Positions 48,720-58,147 of a stretch of 64,000 bases of DNA are shown one piece after another (positions within the stretch are counted from its first letter, which is position 1; each line of letters starts with the position of its first letter). The stretch spans positions 41,875 to 105,874 of the forward strand of contig DASZJD010000094.1 of the NCBI GenBank assembly GCA_035948415.1, written 5' to 3'. Position numbers and translations under genes: made by a program. The DNA comes from Acidimicrobiia bacterium (lineage in GTDB: Bacteria > Actinomycetota > Acidimicrobiia > IMCC26256 > PALSA-555). The notes under the pieces are model-generated. The model saw nothing but the letters and a program-made list of their open reading frames with translations, had not been told where the DNA came from and made no database searches.

Positions 48720-49825
48720 AGCACGGCGAGCGCGTCGACGAGCGCGTCGACGTGCGCCGGGGCGTGCGCGGCGGACAGGGTGACCCGCAGGCGCGAGCTG
48801 CCCGGCGGCACCGTCGGGGGACGGATGGCGGGGACGAGCAGGCCGCGCTCGAGCAACGTCGCCGCCGCGGCCAGGGTCCGTTCCTCGCTGCCGAGGATCA
48901 CGGGGACGATCGGTGAGGGGTGGCCCGGCCGGACCCGATCGACGTGGGCGCGCAACGCCTGACGGAGGGCGGCGCCCTCGGCGGACCGCACCACGCCGAG
49001 GGCCGCGAGCGACGCGGCGGCGTCGGCGGGCGTGGACGCCGTCGTGAACACGTACGACCGGGCCCGGTTCACGATGAGCTCGGTGAGCGCCACCGGCCCG
49101 GCGACGAACCCGCCGAGGCTGCCCAGCGTCTTCGACAGCGTGCCGACCCGGAGAGCGTCGACGCCGACGAGGTCGGGCTCCGGACCGAGGACCGCGTGGG
49201 CCTCGTCGAGGACCAGCAGCGCCCCGGACCGTCGGCAGGCGTCCTCCAGCTCGGTGACGGGCGCCACGTCGCCGTCCATCGAGAAGACCGTGTCGCTCAC
49301 GACCACCGCCCGCCGACCCTCGGCGCGTGCAAGCAGCCACCGGAGCTGGTCGACGTCGCCGTGGCGGTAGACCGCCACCTTGGCGCGGCTGAGCCGACAG
49401 CCGTCCACGATCGACGCGTGGTTGAGCTCGTCGCTGCAGAGCAGCGTGCCCGAGCCCGCCACGGTCGTCAGCACGCCCAGGTTGGCAGCGAAGCCGGTCG
49501 GGAACAGGACCGCCCGGGCCGCGTGCTTCCAGTCGGCGATCGCCGCTTCGAGCTCGGTGTGGATCGGGCGCGACCCAACGATGAGGCGTGCCGAGCCGGC
49601 TCCGGTGCCCCACCGATCGATCGCCGTGTGCGCCGCCGCGACCACCGCCGGGTGCTGCGTCAGCCCGAGATAGTCGTTGGAGGCGAACGACACGACGGGT
49701 CGTCCGTCGCCGGCGAGCTTGCCTTCCGGACCGGTCGCGTCGAGGTCACGCGGCGCGCGCCACCGTCCCGCGGCGCGGACCGTCGCCCCCTCACGTGCGG
49801 CCCAGCTCTCCCAGCTCAACGGCAC
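48716..49825 (-). CDS. bioF: 8-amino-7-oxononanoate synthase
   Basis: About 369 residues; PLP enzyme condensing pimeloyl-ACP/CoA with alanine. Motifs: SNDYLGL, GSARLIVGSRPIHTELE, DELNHASIVDG, LDEAHAVLG, and the PLP-lysine segment GTLSKTLGSLGG. I chose GTG at 49823-49825, which overlaps bioA by 10 bases; the longer frame to 50161 is a shadow within bioA. The order bioA-bioF-bioD gives a tight biotin operon. Confidence 0.95.
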   Translation of the reverse strand: MPLSWESWAAREGATVRAAGRWRAPRDLDATGPEGKLAGDGRPVVSFASNDYLGLTQHPAVVAAAHTAIDRWGTGAGSARLIVGSRPIHTELEAAIADWKHAARAVLFPTGFAANLGVLTTVAGSGTLLCSDELNHASIVDGCRLSRAKVAVYRHGDVDQLRWLLARAEGRRAVVVSDTVFSMDGDVAPVTELEDACRRSGALLVLDEAHAVLGPEPDLVGVDALRVGTLSKTLGSLGGFVAGPVALTELIVNRARSYVFTTASTPADAAASLAALGVVRSAEGAALRQALRAHVDRVRPGHPSPIVPVILGSEERTLAAAATLLERGLLVPAIRPPTVPPGSSRLRVTLSAAHAPAHVDALVDALAVL

Positions 49826-51114
49826 ACCCGCGCGATGGATTGCTCCAAGGTCGCGACGAGACGGTCGAGCTCGGGCGTCGTGACGGTGAGCGGGGGCATG
49901 AGCACGACGACGTCGCCGAGCGGCCGCAGCAGGACGCCGTGCTCCACCGCGTCGGCGCACACCCGACGGCCCCAGCGCAGCCCGTCGGTGGGCGGCGCCA
50001 GCTCGACGCCGCCCATCAGGCCGCACAGCCGCACCTCGCCGACGGCCGGCAGAGGCTCGATGCGCGCCACGAGGCGCCCGCGCAGCTCGGCGGAGCGCGC
50101 CCGCACGCGGGCCAGGAGCTCGTCGTCGAGGAGCTCGAGGTGCCGCAGCGCCACCGCGCACGCCAGCGCGTTCCCGCCGTACGAGTGGCCGTGGTAGAGG
50201 GTCCGCCCCGACAGGTCCGGACCGAGGAAGGCGTCGAAGACGCGCCCGCTCGCAACCGTGGCCGACTGGGGGAGATACCCGCCGGTGAGGCCCTTGCCGA
50301 GCGCGAGGAGGTCAGGCCGCAGCTCGCACTGCTCGCTCGCGAACAGCGTGCCGGTACGGCCGAAGCCGGTGGCCACCTCGTCGCAGATCAGCAGCACGTC
50401 GTAGTCCGCGCAGGCGCGAGCCAGCGGCGCGAACGCCGCGGGTGCCGCGACCCGCATCCCGGCCGCCCCCTGCACGAGGGGCTCCACGATGACGGCGGCC
50501 AGCTCCTCGGCGTGGAGCGCGATGAGGCGCGCCGCGACCTCGAAGCAGCCGGGATCATCGAAGCCGGGCGCTCGCAGGACAGGGAACCGCAGCGGATCGA
50601 ACCGCGCCGACCCGAACGCCTGGTCCCCGACCGAGAGTGCCCCGATGGTGTCGCCGTGATAGGCGCCGCCGAAGGCGAGAAAACCGGTGCGGCCGTCGAC
50701 GCCGCAGTTCGACCAGTACTGGAACGCGATCTTCAGTGCCTGCTCGACTGCGCTGGCACCGTCCGACGCAAACAGGAAGTGTGGGTCGTCCACCGGGACG
50801 CGAGGCGCGAGTGCCTCGGCCAGCTCGACGACCACCGTGTTGCCGTTGCCGAGCATGGTGGAGTGCGCGCCGCGATCGAGCTGGTCACGGACGGCGTCAT
50901 CGAGGGCCGGGACGCGATGCCCCATCGTGTTGACCCACAGCGACGAGATGGCGTCGAGGTAGCGACGTCCGTCGACGTCGATGACCTCGTGTCCCTCGGC
51001 GCCGGCGACGATCACCGGCGAGTCCTCGCTGTAGCAGGACATCTGCGTGAAGCCATGCCACACGACGGCAGCGTCGCGTTTCGTCCAGCTTCCCACTCGG
51101 CTCTCGTCGCGCAC
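49816..51114 (-). CDS. bioA: Adenosylmethionine-8-amino-7-oxononanoate aminotransferase
   Basis: 432 residues, class III PLP aminotransferase. N-terminal VVWHGFTQM and VIVAGAEGHEVIDVDGRRYLDAISSLWVN, the LALGKGLTGGYLP segment with the PLP lysine, and LICDEVATGFGRTG are diagnostic of BioA. GTG start at 51112-51114. It is the first gene of the biotin operon and is divergent from the thiolase gene at 51135 (20-base gap), which implies overlapping promoters. Confidence 0.95.
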   Translation of the reverse strand: MRDESRVGSWTKRDAAVVWHGFTQMSCYSEDSPVIVAGAEGHEVIDVDGRRYLDAISSLWVNTMGHRVPALDDAVRDQLDRGAHSTMLGNGNTVVVELAEALAPRVPVDDPHFLFASDGASAVEQALKIAFQYWSNCGVDGRTGFLAFGGAYHGDTIGALSVGDQAFGSARFDPLRFPVLRAPGFDDPGCFEVAARLIALHAEELAAVIVEPLVQGAAGMRVAAPAAFAPLARACADYDVLLICDEVATGFGRTGTLFASEQCELRPDLLALGKGLTGGYLPQSATVASGRVFDAFLGPDLSGRTLYHGHSYGGNALACAVALRHLELLDDELLARVRARSAELRGRLVARIEPLPAVGEVRLCGLMGGVELAPPTDGLRWGRRVCADAVEHGVLLRPLGDVVVLMPPLTVTTPELDRLVATLEQSIARVCR

Positions 51115-51134
51115 CGTGCCATGATGCCCCCAGC

Positions 51135-52334
51135 ATGAGCCTGCGGGACAAGGCGGCGATCGTGGGCATCGGCGCGACGCCGTACTACAAGCGCGGGCAG
51201 TCGCTACCCCAGACGTTGCTCGAGCTGGCCGGGAAGGCGACCCTCGCGGCCCTCGACGACGCTGGTCTCACCGTCGCCGATGTCGACGGGCTCGCGCTGT
51301 ACAGCGTCGGCCTGGGCGGCGACACGTCCTTGTTCGCGCAGACGCTCGGCATCCCCGAGGTCCGTTTCACCGCCATGCTCACCGGGGGAGGAGGGGGCGC
51401 CGCCGGCTCCATCGGGCTCGCCGCGGCCGCGATCGACGCCGGCATGGCCACCTGCACGGTGAGCCTCATGACGCTCCAGCAGGCGGCGAGCCGGTTCGGC
51501 GCCTCGTACGCCCCGCGGGGCCGCCCGGGCGCCCAGTACTCGGCGCCGCCGTCGCCGGAGGGCAACTTCATCCAGCCGGCGGGCCTCATGGCCCCCGGCC
51601 AGATGTTCGCCGTCTTGGCCCGGCGCCACATGCACGCCTACGGCACCCAGCGCCGGCACTTCGCCGAGGTGGCGATCTCGACCCGCGAGAACGCTCGCCG
51701 ACGGGACACCGCGCTGATGCGCGAGCCGCTGACGCTCGAGGATTACTTCGCGGCTCGCCTCGTCGCCGAGCCGCTCTGCCTCTACGACTTCTGCCTCGAG
51801 TGTGACGGCGCGGTCGCGGTCGTCACGGTCGGCGCCGAGCGGGCGAAGGACCTCCGGCAGCCGCCGGTAATGGTCACGGCGTCCGCGCACGGGGGCCACG
51901 GCCGCTGGGGCCAGGCCATCACCTGGATGAACATGCCGGACGAGATGTTCGCCTCGTCCGGGCACCGGCCGGTCGCGCGGCGCCTCTACGAGATGGCCGG
52001 GCTCGGTCCCGAGGACGTGGACGTGGCCCTGCTCTACGACCACTTCTCACCCATGGTGCTGCTGCAGCTCGAGGACTATGGCTTCTGCGGCATCGGGGAG
52101 AGCGGCCCGTTCGTTGCCGACGGCAACATCCGGTGGCCGACGGGATCGCTGCCCGTCAACACCCACGGCGGCAACCTGTCCGAGGCGTACATCATCGGCA
52201 TGACGCACGTGAAGGAGGCGGTCGAGCAGCTGCGTGGACAGGCGGTCAACCAGGTCGACGACGCGCAGGTCGCGCTCGTGACCGGAGGCCCGGCGTCGCT
52301 GCCGACCTCCTCGCTGCTGCTGCGGGCACCGTGA
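51135..52334 (+). CDS. Thiolase-family protein (non-canonical, acyl-CoA aldolase/lipid-transfer type)
   Basis: 399 residues with the thiolase fold. It has GIGATPYYKRG at the start, GGGGGAAGSI, and near the end the NTHGGNLSEAYI segment, the usual loop of this family. The canonical acylated Cys of biosynthetic/degradative thiolases is not in the expected context, as in SCP2/Ltp2-type proteins that act as aldolases with a DUF35 partner. That partner follows directly and overlaps by 4 bases. Substrate unknown; a side-chain or acyl-CoA retro-aldol reaction is a reasonable guess. Confidence 0.85.
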   Translation: MSLRDKAAIVGIGATPYYKRGQSLPQTLLELAGKATLAALDDAGLTVADVDGLALYSVGLGGDTSLFAQTLGIPEVRFTAMLTGGGGGAAGSIGLAAAAIDAGMATCTVSLMTLQQAASRFGASYAPRGRPGAQYSAPPSPEGNFIQPAGLMAPGQMFAVLARRHMHAYGTQRRHFAEVAISTRENARRRDTALMREPLTLEDYFAARLVAEPLCLYDFCLECDGAVAVVTVGAERAKDLRQPPVMVTASAHGGHGRWGQAITWMNMPDEMFASSGHRPVARRLYEMAGLGPEDVDVALLYDHFSPMVLLQLEDYGFCGIGESGPFVADGNIRWPTGSLPVNTHGGNLSEAYIIGMTHVKEAVEQLRGQAVNQVDDAQVALVTGGPASLPTSSLLLRAP

Positions 52335-52780
52335 GCACGCGTGCGGAGGACCGGGTGCCGCTGCGGCTCCCGGCCGCCGACCTCATCCACCTCAGCCCCG
52401 ACACCTGGACGGCGCCGTTCTGGGAGGCGGCGGCTCAACACCGCCTCGTGGTGCCGCGCTGCACGACCTGTGGCACCTTCCGGTTCCCGCCCAGCCCGTT
52501 CTGCTGGCGCTGCCAGAGCCAGGCGGTGGAGTTCGTCGAGCGCCCCGGCGTCGGGAGCGTGTACAGCTACACGGTGGTCTGGCACCCGGTCCTGCCCGAC
52601 CTCGCCGACTCCGTGCCGTACGCCCCGGCGGTGGTCGAGCTGCCGGACACCGACCACGTCCGGGTTGTGGGCGCCGTCACCGACGCCACGGTCGACGCCG
52701 TGCGCGTCGGCCTGCCGGTCGAGCTCGTCTGGCGTGATGTCCGGGAGGGCGAGAGCGTGCCGACCTGGCGGCCGGCCTGA
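52331..52780 (+). CDS. Zn-ribbon/OB-fold (DUF35) protein
   Basis: About 149 residues. The rubredoxin-like zinc ribbon CTTCGTFRFPPSPFCWRC is followed by an OB-fold (SVYSYTVVWHPVLP). These proteins usually form a complex with thiolase-like or MaoC-like enzymes acting on acyl-CoA. GTG at 52331 overlaps the thiolase stop (GTGA). The pair is therefore likely one functional enzyme. Confidence 0.92.
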   Translation: MSTRAEDRVPLRLPAADLIHLSPDTWTAPFWEAAAQHRLVVPRCTTCGTFRFPPSPFCWRCQSQAVEFVERPGVGSVYSYTVVWHPVLPDLADSVPYAPAVVELPDTDHVRVVGAVTDATVDAVRVGLPVELVWRDVREGESVPTWRPA

Positions 52781-52868
52781 CCGGTCGTGGGCGGCCCGCC
52801 GGCGCCGGCCCTGGGCTACCGTCCGCGCCCGTGCCCGTCTCGACGCCCAGCTCCGCCTCGAGGCGGTG

Positions 52869-53792
52869 ATGCGCGCCGCGGAACCGCTTGAGGGCCAACA
52901 CATTCTGGTGACCGGCCCGACGAGCCAGGTCGGCCTGCCGGTGACGCTCGGGCTCGCGGCCGCGAACGAGGTGTGGGGGATCGCCCGGTTCTCCGACGCC
53001 CCGGCCCGAGAGCAGCTGCACGCGGCCGGCGTGACGTGCGTCCCGACCGACCTCAGCACGAGCGACTTCTCACACCTGCCCGACTCGTTCGACTACGTGC
53101 TGAACTTCGCGGTGGCGAAGGGCGGGGACGCGGACTGGGACCACGACATCGCCGCGAACGCCGAGTCGGTCGGGCTGCTGATGGGCCACTGCCGGGGCGC
53201 GAAGGCGTTCCTTCACTGCTCGTCGACCGCGGTGTACCAGCACCAAGGACCCGACCACGAACTCCGGGAATCGGATCCGCTCGGTGACAACCACCGCGTG
53301 CTGTTCCCGACCTACAGCCTGGCCAAGATCGCCGCCGAGGCCGTGGCGCGCGCCGGCGCGCGGGAGCACGGGGTGCCGACGACAATCGCCCGGCTCAACG
53401 TCCCGTACGGAGACAACGGCGGTTGGCCGGCGTGGCACGTGCTCATCTTGCGCTCCGACAACCCGGTGCCGCTGCACCCACAGCGACCGAACCGCTTCAA
53501 TCCCATCCACGAGGATGACATCCTCGCCACGATCCCGGCCCTGCTCGCCGCGGCCCGCGTGCCGGCCACGATCGTCAACTGGGGGGGCGCGCCCTCGTCC
53601 ATCGAGGAGTGGTGCGGGTACCTCGCCGAGCTCACCGGCCTCGCCCTCCGCTTCGAGGAGACGCCGAGCACGCTCGGCGCAGTGACCATCGACCGCACCC
53701 GGCTGCTGGGCCTCGCCCCGCCACCGACGGTTGACCTCCGCGAGGGGCTGCGACAGATGGTGGCAGCGCGCTTTCCCGACCTGGCCGCGTAG
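52869..53792 (+). CDS. NAD-dependent epimerase/dehydratase family protein
   Basis: About 307 residues, extended SDR. The Rossmann start HILVTGPTSQVG (a variant of TGxxGxxG), active-site region YSLAKIAAE (YxxxK) and a C-terminal region WGGAPSSIEEWCGYLAEL that resembles sugar or steroid SDRs. Substrate unknown. The glycine motif is less standard because Pro replaces the first Gly-spacer. It lies 88 bases after the DUF35 gene and 3 bases before the amidohydrolase. Confidence 0.85.
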   Translation: MRAAEPLEGQHILVTGPTSQVGLPVTLGLAAANEVWGIARFSDAPAREQLHAAGVTCVPTDLSTSDFSHLPDSFDYVLNFAVAKGGDADWDHDIAANAESVGLLMGHCRGAKAFLHCSSTAVYQHQGPDHELRESDPLGDNHRVLFPTYSLAKIAAEAVARAGAREHGVPTTIARLNVPYGDNGGWPAWHVLILRSDNPVPLHPQRPNRFNPIHEDDILATIPALLAAARVPATIVNWGGAPSSIEEWCGYLAELTGLALRFEETPSTLGAVTIDRTRLLGLAPPPTVDLREGLRQMVAARFPDLAA

Positions 53793-53795
53793 CGG

Positions 53796-54878
53796 GTGGT
53801 CCCGACGACCGTCATCGACGTCGATGGGCACGTCTTCGAGCCCGACGACCTGTGGGAGCGGTATCTGCCGCCGGCGTTCCACGACCGCCGTCCCCGCCTC
53901 GTGCGCGACGAGCGAGGCACGACCCGGTACCAGATCGAGGGCAACCAGATCCCGCCCGGGACCGGGCCTGGCGCCTGGGTGCCGGAGGGGATCCGCGAGG
54001 CCTCGGTCCACCGGGAGGGCGCCGTCGACCCCGCGCTGCGGCTGTCCGACATGGACGCCGAGGGCATCGACATCGCCATCCTCTATGGGACCGCCAGCCT
54101 CGGCTTCTGGGGGATCAGCGACCCGGAGCTCGCGCACGCCTGCTGCCGCGCCTACGACGACTGGCTCGCCGAGTACTGCGCCGCCGACCCGGCGCGGCTC
54201 AAGGGCACACCCACGCTGCCGCTCGGGTCCCTCCCTCGGGCGCTCGACGAGGCCCGCCGGGCAGTGAGCGACCTCGGCTTCGTGTCGATCACCATCCCGT
54301 GCTGCGTCGGTTCCTTCAACCTCGACCATCCCGCGCTCGACCCGCTGTGGGGTCTCGCCGAGGAACTCGACGTCCCGGTCGGCGTGCACGCAGGCGGTCC
54401 TCGCTTCGCGTACAAGCGCTTCGTCGACTCCTACGCCACCCTGCACGCGCTCGAGTTCCCGTTCGACATCATGTTCGCCGCCGCCACCCTCGTGTGCGGC
54501 GGGGTGCTGGAGCGGTTCCCGCGCCTGCGCCTCCTGCTCCTCGAGGCCGGCGCCGCGTGGGGTCCCTACCTGTTCGAGCGTCTCGACGAGCATTACGAGA
54601 AGCGACCCGGCGAGATGCCGCGGATCACGAAACCGCCGAGCGAGTACCTCGTCGACGGCCGGCTCGTGATCTCCTGCGAGGCCGAGCGGCACCTCGGCCA
54701 CGCGCTCGCCGGGCTCGGTACGCACGCAGTGGTCTTCGCCTCCGACTATCCGCACTGGGACGCCGAGTTCCCGAACTCCGTGCGGGCAATCGCCGGGCAC
54801 GCCGACCTCGACGAGCAGGAGAAGGCGGCCGTGCTCGGCAGGAACGCCGCCCGCGTCTACGGCTGGAGCGTGCCGTGA
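53796..54878 (+). CDS. Amidohydrolase family 2 protein
   Basis: 360 residues. Metal-dependent hydrolase/decarboxylase of the amidohydrolase-2 group: N-terminal DVDGHVFEP (variant of DxHxxP), HAGG in the middle (GVHAGGPRF), and ASDYPHWD near the C-terminus with a metal Asp. Members act on cyclic carboxylates, resorcylate or similar aromatic acids. GTG at 53796. Its stop overlaps the crotonase start. Substrate unknown. Confidence 0.9.
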   Translation: MVPTTVIDVDGHVFEPDDLWERYLPPAFHDRRPRLVRDERGTTRYQIEGNQIPPGTGPGAWVPEGIREASVHREGAVDPALRLSDMDAEGIDIAILYGTASLGFWGISDPELAHACCRAYDDWLAEYCAADPARLKGTPTLPLGSLPRALDEARRAVSDLGFVSITIPCCVGSFNLDHPALDPLWGLAEELDVPVGVHAGGPRFAYKRFVDSYATLHALEFPFDIMFAAATLVCGGVLERFPRLRLLLLEAGAAWGPYLFERLDEHYEKRPGEMPRITKPPSEYLVDGRLVISCEAERHLGHALAGLGTHAVVFASDYPHWDAEFPNSVRAIAGHADLDEQEKAAVLGRNAARVYGWSVP

Positions 54879-55684
54879 GCAGTGTCGTGCTCGTCGACGT
54901 CGCGGAACGTGTCGCCACGATCACCTTGAACCGCCCCGACGTCCGCAACGCGATCAACGGGGAGTTGGGCGTGGCGTTGGCGCGTGCTGTCGGCGACGCC
55001 GAGGAGCGGGACGACGTCGACGCGCTCATCCTCACGGGTGCAGACCCCGCCTTCTGCGCCGGCGCCGACCTGCGAGAGGTCAGCGGCGGTGGCACCCCGA
55101 GACCCGCCGAGGGCGACGACCGATACCTCCGTGACGAGGTCGGGAGGTTCTCCTTCCGGGGCCCGTTCCCGCCTCGCACGAAGCTGCTCGTCGGGGCGAT
55201 CAACGGGCCCGCCATCACCGGCGGCTTCGAGCTGGCGCTGAACTGTGACCTGCTCGTCGCCTCGGAGCGAGCCCGCTTCGCCGACACCCACGCGCGGGTC
55301 GGCGTCATGCCGGGATGGGGGCTCACCGTCTTGCTCGCGGAGGCGGTGGGTCTGCGCCGCGCCCGGGAGCTCAGCGCCACCGGCAACTTCCTGTCCGCTC
55401 AGGACGCGCTGACGTGGGGGCTGGTGAACCACGTCGTGGGGCACGAGGAGCTGCTCCCCTTCGCCCGCGAGCTCGCCCTCACTGCCGTCCACAACGATCA
55501 GGCCGCGGTCCGTCGGATGCTGCGCACCTACGAGGAGGTCGCGGCCACGATCTACGACCCCGCGTGGGCGGTGGAGGACCGCGTCAACCGCGACTGGTGG
55601 CTGCGGACGTTCGACGCCGCCGAGCTCGGACGTCGTCGCGCCGACGTCGTCGCCCGCGGCCAGGCGCAGGTCGCCGACCGGTGA
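54875..55684 (+). CDS. Enoyl-CoA hydratase/isomerase-family protein
   Basis: About 269 residues, crotonase fold. N-terminal RVATITLNRPDVRNAIN and FCAGADL (oxyanion loop) are normal. Compared with rat enoyl-CoA hydratase, the position of Glu144 is His here (ADTHARVG) while Glu164 is kept (RARELSATG). The DTHARVG variant is common in an actinobacterial subgroup, so it may be an isomerase or lyase rather than a hydratase. Coupled by GTGA to the amidohydrolase. 127 bases follow before the molybdenum hydroxylase gene. Confidence 0.88.
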   Translation: MSSVVLVDVAERVATITLNRPDVRNAINGELGVALARAVGDAEERDDVDALILTGADPAFCAGADLREVSGGGTPRPAEGDDRYLRDEVGRFSFRGPFPPRTKLLVGAINGPAITGGFELALNCDLLVASERARFADTHARVGVMPGWGLTVLLAEAVGLRRARELSATGNFLSAQDALTWGLVNHVVGHEELLPFARELALTAVHNDQAAVRRMLRTYEEVAATIYDPAWAVEDRVNRDWWLRTFDAAELGRRRADVVARGQAQVADR

Positions 55685-55811
55685 CGGGAACCCGGACCGC
55701 CGCTCCCTCGCTTGCCGGTCGTCGCCCGGCGCTCCTCGTCCCGGTCGTGTCGAGGCTCGTGCCGATGACGAACGCACTGCCCCCCCACAATCGCTCGGCG
55801 GGGCCGCAGCC

Positions 55812-58133
55812 GTGACCGCGCCCGCCGCCGGGCGCTTCGTCGGGCAGGCGGTGCGCCGTCGTGAGGACCCGCGCCTGCTGACCGGCCACGGGACCTTCGT
55901 CGACGACGTCGTCCTCCCCGGCATGCTCCACGCCGCGTTCGTCCGCAGCGACCTCCCCCGGGCCCGAATCACGGGCGTCGACGGCCGCGCGGCCCGCGCC
56001 TTCCCCGGCGTGCACGCGGTCCTCACGGGCGCGGATCTCAACCCTGGCGTCGGCTCGATGCAGCCGACGATGTTCCAGGGCGACCCCCCGCCTTCTCCCT
56101 GCGCGCCGCTGCGCCCACTCGCCGAGGACGACGTGCGGTTCGTCGGCGACCCCGTGGCGATCGTGGTCGCCGACAGCCGCTACCTCGCCGAGGACGCGTG
56201 CGAGCTCGTGGCCGTCGACTACGAGCCCCTCCCACCCGTCGTGGACGCCGAGGGCGCGGCCACCTCGCCCGAGCTCGTGCACGCGGAGCTCGGCTCGAAC
56301 GTCGCGCTGCGGGTCGCGTCGCCGCCCGATCCCGAGCTCGACTCCACGTTCGAGACCGCGCCGCACGTCGTGACAGAGACGCTCGTCCAGCATCGCCACA
56401 CCAACGTGCCCATGGAGACTCGCGGCGTCGTCGCCGGGTACACGCCGGCGACCGGCGAGCTCGACGTCTGGATCTCGACCCAGAACCCGCACGAGGTCCG
56501 CCAGACGTGCGCTCGAGCGCTCGGCATCCCCGAGCACCTGGTACGGGTCCGGATGGGCGACGTCGGCGGCGGGTTCGGGCAGAAGTACTTCACACCCCGC
56601 GACGAGCTGGCCGTCGTCGCCGCGGCCCGTCACCTGGGGCGAACCATCAAATGGATCGAGGACCGCCGCGAGAACCTCCTCGCGGCCAACCACGCGCGCG
56701 CCGACCGGGTCACCGTCCGCATGGCCTTCGACGACGAGGGCCGCATCCTCGCCGTGCACCTCGACCATCTCGAGGACTGCGGGGCCTATCCGGTCGGCGG
56801 CACCGGTGGCACGGGCCCGTTCATGGCCATGCTGTTCCCGGGTCCGTACCGGATCCCGCGGCTTGGCTACACGAGCACGGCGGTGTGGACGAACACCTGC
56901 GGCCGGGGCGCGTATCGAGGCCCCTGGATGCTCGAGACCGTCGCCCGCGAGGAGATGATCGACCTCGCGGCGCGTGCGATCGGCGTCGATCCGCTCGAGC
57001 TCCGCCGACGCAACTGCCTGCGGGCCGACGAGCTGCCGGTCACCACCGTCGGGGGCCTGGTCCTCGACCACGTGACCCCGAGCGAGACGTTGGAGCAGGC
57101 GGCCGACCTGATCGGCTACGACGAGTTCCGGGCCGAGCAGGCGCGGGCCGCGTTGGAGGGCCGCCTGCTCGGCGTGGGATTCGGGCTCTACGTCGAGCCG
57201 ACGAGCGTGGCCTCGGGGAGCCTCGGGACCGAGACCGCCACGGTGCGCGTGCAGCCCAGCGGGACGGTGACCGTCCACCTCGGGACGGGATCCCACGGGC
57301 AGAGCGTGGAGACGACGATGGCGCAGGTCGTGGCCGAGTATCTCGGCGTGGAGCTCGAGGCGGTCACCGTCGTCCAGGGCGACACCGCCAGCAGCCCGTT
57401 CGGTGGTGGGACCGGCGGGAGCCGGACCGCGGTCGTGGCCGGCGGCGCGGCGCGCGACGCCGCGCTCGTGGTGCGGGAGAAGGCACTGCAGATCGCCGCC
57501 CATCTGCTCGAGGCCGCGCCGGAGGACCTCGAAGTCCAAGCGGGGAGCGTCACGGTGCGCGGCACGCCGACCCGCGGCGTTGCGCTCGCCGAGATCGCCC
57601 GGGTGGCGATGAACTCGCCGCTCGAGCTGCCGCCGGGGATGACGCCGGGGCTCGAGGCCACCGCGAGCTACCAGGCGCCGCCGATCACGTGGTCGAACGC
57701 GTGCCACGCCTGCACGGTCGAGGTTGACCCAGCGGCGGCCACGGTCGAGGTCCAGCGCTACGTGGTCAGCGAGGACTGCGGGGTGATGATCAACCCGATG
57801 GTCGTCGAGGGCCAGATCGCCGGCGGTGTCGTGCAGGGGCTCGGCGGGGTGCTGTACGAGCACTTCGTGTACGACGACGACGGGAATCCACTGACGACGA
57901 CCTTCCTCGACTACCTCGTGCCGACGTCGACCGAGGTGCCGATGATCGAGTACGGGCACATCGAGACGCGGTCACCGACGCCTGGGGGCCACAAGGGCAT
58001 GGGCGAGGGCGGGGCCATCGGCTCGCCGCCGTGCGTGTTCAACGCCGTCGCCGACGCGCTGGCCGTGCGCGGCAAGCGCATCACCGACCAGCCGCTCACC
58101 CCGAGCCGTATCCTCGACGCGTTGACGGGCTGA
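55812..58133 (+). CDS. Xanthine dehydrogenase family molybdopterin-binding subunit
   Basis: 773 residues, large subunit of a molybdenum hydroxylase. Motifs: GGGFGQK (about 252-258), AYRG (about 367-370) and the catalytic Glu in GMGEGGAIG (about 732). The active loop is not the CO-dehydrogenase-type AYRCSF, so it is not form I CoxL. The usual FAD (CoxM) and 2Fe-2S (CoxS) subunits are absent near it. It probably hydroxylates an aromatic or acyl compound. GTG at 55812. Confidence 0.92.
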   Translation: MTAPAAGRFVGQAVRRREDPRLLTGHGTFVDDVVLPGMLHAAFVRSDLPRARITGVDGRAARAFPGVHAVLTGADLNPGVGSMQPTMFQGDPPPSPCAPLRPLAEDDVRFVGDPVAIVVADSRYLAEDACELVAVDYEPLPPVVDAEGAATSPELVHAELGSNVALRVASPPDPELDSTFETAPHVVTETLVQHRHTNVPMETRGVVAGYTPATGELDVWISTQNPHEVRQTCARALGIPEHLVRVRMGDVGGGFGQKYFTPRDELAVVAAARHLGRTIKWIEDRRENLLAANHARADRVTVRMAFDDEGRILAVHLDHLEDCGAYPVGGTGGTGPFMAMLFPGPYRIPRLGYTSTAVWTNTCGRGAYRGPWMLETVAREEMIDLAARAIGVDPLELRRRNCLRADELPVTTVGGLVLDHVTPSETLEQAADLIGYDEFRAEQARAALEGRLLGVGFGLYVEPTSVASGSLGTETATVRVQPSGTVTVHLGTGSHGQSVETTMAQVVAEYLGVELEAVTVVQGDTASSPFGGGTGGSRTAVVAGGAARDAALVVREKALQIAAHLLEAAPEDLEVQAGSVTVRGTPTRGVALAEIARVAMNSPLELPPGMTPGLEATASYQAPPITWSNACHACTVEVDPAAATVEVQRYVVSEDCGVMINPMVVEGQIAGGVVQGLGGVLYEHFVYDDDGNPLTTTFLDYLVPTSTEVPMIEYGHIETRSPTPGGHKGMGEGGAIGSPPCVFNAVADALAVRGKRITDQPLTPSRILDALTG

Positions 58134-58147
58134 TCGGCGCCCGACGG

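Noticed and set aside
55812..58133. Carbon monoxide dehydrogenase large subunit (form I CoxL)
   Set aside because: The AYRCSF active loop is absent, AYRG is present; more likely another molybdenum hydroxylase.
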